Source of the DNA: CAMAVK01 sp964362485
Lineage (GTDB): Archaea; Nanobdellota; Nanobdellia; Woesearchaeales; GW2011-AR9
Length of the DNA stretch: 21,085 nucleotides
Direction: 5' to 3'
NCBI GenBank assembly: GCA_964362485.1
Contig: CAYIEX010000010.1
Span: forward strand, 1-21,085
Within the stretch, counting starts at the first letter, position 1; the number at the start of each line of letters is the position of its first letter. Of the stretch, positions 19,605 through 21,085 are shown in pieces. A program made the position numbers and the translations under genes. The notes under the pieces are model-generated. The model searched no databases, had not been told where the DNA came from, and saw only the letters and a list, made by a program, of their open reading frames with translations.

Positions 19605-21085
19605 ATGCATAATCATTCAAAATTAATTGTGACCGATTCTAGCAAGATTAGTGTACTTGATATCGAGAATCAGAACCTAACTCCTGGGATGAAGCAGTAC
19701 CAAGAGGTGAAACGCGCCCACCCTGATTGCTTAGTAATGTTGCGGATGGGAGATTTCTTTGAAATGTTTTACGAGGATGCTATTACCGCATCAAGGGAAC
19801 TTGAAATAACTCTTACAGCCCGAGGTCAAGGAGAAAAACGTGCACCTCTTGCAGGAATCCCCTATCACGCGCTGGAAGGGTATCTGGGAAAACTTGTCAA
19901 AAGGGGATATAAAGTTGCAATTGTAGAACAACTTGAGGACCCCAAACTCGCCAAGGGTCTTGTGAAACGGGGTCTAGTGCGAATTGTAACGCCGGGCACA
20001 GTTATTGAGTCCTCGCTTCTCAATGAAAAAGAGAATAATTACATCGTGGCTCTAACATGCCATGGTGAAGAAGGAGCGATTGCGTGCTCCGATGCATCGA
20101 CAGGTGAATTCTTTACCATCAGCACAACGAGCAGGGTGTCACTTCTAAGTGAGATGGTGCGCTTAGCAGTAAGTGAATGTTTAATTCCTAAAAGTTTAGG
20201 TGTTGATCGCGAATTTGTGGATAAACTCAAGCAGATATGCTTTGTAAATCCGCTAGAGGATTATTACTTCAAATTTGATAAAGCGCGATCAATTTTATTG
20301 GAACAGTTTTCGCTTCCTTCACTGGACCCATTTGGTTTGGAAGAAAAAAAGATGAACATTTCTGTTTGCGGCGCTCTTGTTTATTATTTGCGAGATACGC
20401 AAAAGACGAATCTGCATCAATTACAAAAAATAATGTTACATACATCCGAACAAATGATAATTGATGGAAATACATTTCGCAATTTGGAATTATTAAAGAA
20501 TATGAAAGATGGCAGCGTGCGGGGCACATTGCTGAGTGTTTTAGACGAGACCGTAACGGCCATGGGTGCAAGACGATTACGGCAGTGGATTTCAACTCCT
20601 CTTCTGAATCAGCAAAAGATTGAATCTCGTCATAACGCTCTTGAAGAATTGCAACAACATTTTCTAGAACATGCACAGATAATCTCAACCCTTAAAGGAA
20701 TTGCTGACATTGAACGATTAATCTCACGGGTGAACTTTGGCAATGCAACTCCAAAAGATTTGATCCTGTTAAAGCAGACCCTCCAGATTCTTCCCGCAAT
20801 TCGCACTCTCATGAGTGACTTTAAGAGTCCATTATTGCAGCAAATTACCCTCACTCAAATCCATGAGGAGGTAGAGGCACTGCTCGAGAATTCTATACGA
20901 GAAGATTCTCCTATAAATCTACGGGAAGGGGGGATAATAAAACCAGAATTTGACCCAGAATTGCGTGAGCTATGGTTGATTAAAACGGATAGTAGGCAAT
21001 ATCTCGCGGAGTTGGAACGACGTGAAAAAGAGCGAACAGGTATTAACACTCTTAAAGTCGGCTATACCCGAGTCTTTGGTTATTT
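19605..21085 (+). CDS. mutS: DNA mismatch repair protein MutS, N-terminal part (runs off the window)
   Basis: About 493 codons of MutS are present and the frame is open at the right edge. The mismatch-probing F-x-E motif is F51-F52-E53 in M-G-D-F-F-E-M-F. T-A-R-G-Q-G-E-K-R-A-P-L-A-G-I-P-Y-H-A follows, as in bacterial MutS1. The visible end, V-G-Y-T-R-V-F-G-Y, is the clamp/lever region, so the ATPase domain lies beyond the window. The protein has about 25 residues before the usual start of domain I. MutS1 is patchy in archaea and probably of bacterial origin; a mutL gene may follow downstream. The start ATG at 19605 follows a weak TATA-like stretch at 19573-19583. Confidence 0.93.
   Translation, partial: MHNHSKLIVTDSSKISVLDIENQNLTPGMKQYQEVKRAHPDCLVMLRMGDFFEMFYEDAITASRELEITLTARGQGEKRAPLAGIPYHALEGYLGKLVKRGYKVAIVEQLEDPKLAKGLVKRGLVRIVTPGTVIESSLLNEKENNYIVALTCHGEEGAIACSDASTGEFFTISTTSRVSLLSEMVRLAVSECLIPKSLGVDREFVDKLKQICFVNPLEDYYFKFDKARSILLEQFSLPSLDPFGLEEKKMNISVCGALVYYLRDTQKTNLHQLQKIMLHTSEQMIIDGNTFRNLELLKNMKDGSVRGTLLSVLDETVTAMGARRLRQWISTPLLNQQKIESRHNALEELQQHFLEHAQIISTLKGIADIERLISRVNFGNATPKDLILLKQTLQILPAIRTLMSDFKSPLLQQITLTQIHEEVEALLENSIREDSPINLREGGIIKPEFDPELRELWLIKTDSRQYLAELERREKERTGINTLKVGYTRVFGY

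Overview
The window is from an archaeon, most likely a small-genome DPANN lineage; a woesearchaeote or pacearchaeote relative is a guess from gene style, not proof. The evidence is an archaeal threonyl-tRNA synthetase with a DTD-like editing domain, a diphthamide enzyme (Dph2), TATA-type promoters placed about 26 nt before start codons (leaderless mRNAs), GGTGA-type ribosome binding sites, and a tRNA gene interrupted by a bulge-helix-bulge intron. The genome is AT-rich, compact and mostly monocistronic, with some bacterial-looking genes (MutS, UvrD-like helicase, adenylate kinase).

Layout. Positions 1-1850 are accessory: the start of a leftward gene that leaves the window, then two small leftward genes of unknown function. 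Each of those two lies, with its own promoter, between its own 14-bp inverted repeat, and the spacers between them carry a repeated short palindrome and GC-rich hairpins, so they look like gene cassettes. Positions 1854-2888 hold dph2, cut in two by one in-frame TAA. Then come a CDP-alcohol phosphatidyltransferase (2992-3552) and thrS (3858-5597). thrS is preceded by a 22-codon upstream ORF in which five of the last ten codons are threonine codons, followed by hairpins, which looks like an attenuation-type leader. A DUF6159-like membrane protein follows (5713-6564).

Positions 6571-9436 are a tight leftward operon: a 43-residue ribbon-helix-helix protein, a SAM-dependent methyltransferase, and a 635-residue protein joining a GHKL (Hsp90/MORC-like) ATPase to a C-terminal HExxH zincin-like motif. 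It has its own promoter with palindromes, and is the best candidate here for an undescribed system. Next are a small unknown gene (9554-9949), a divergent UvrD-type helicase with RQC-like and HRDC-like flanking domains (to 12128), a 95-residue unknown, a Ski2/Mtr4-like RNA helicase (12518-14443) and adenylate kinase (14521-15144).

The right part holds a predicted lipoprotein or secreted protein (15266-16441), a 94-residue unknown, tRNA-Lys(CUU) with a 38-nt intron in the T loop, a phosphoribosyltransferase, a radical SAM-TRAM protein, a 201-residue unknown, and the start of mutS, which runs off the right edge. Housekeeping themes are translation (thrS, dph2, tRNA-Lys, perhaps the radical SAM-TRAM protein), nucleotide metabolism (adk, phosphoribosyltransferase), RNA and DNA helicases, and mismatch repair. 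All functional names come from reading motifs by eye; no database search was run.
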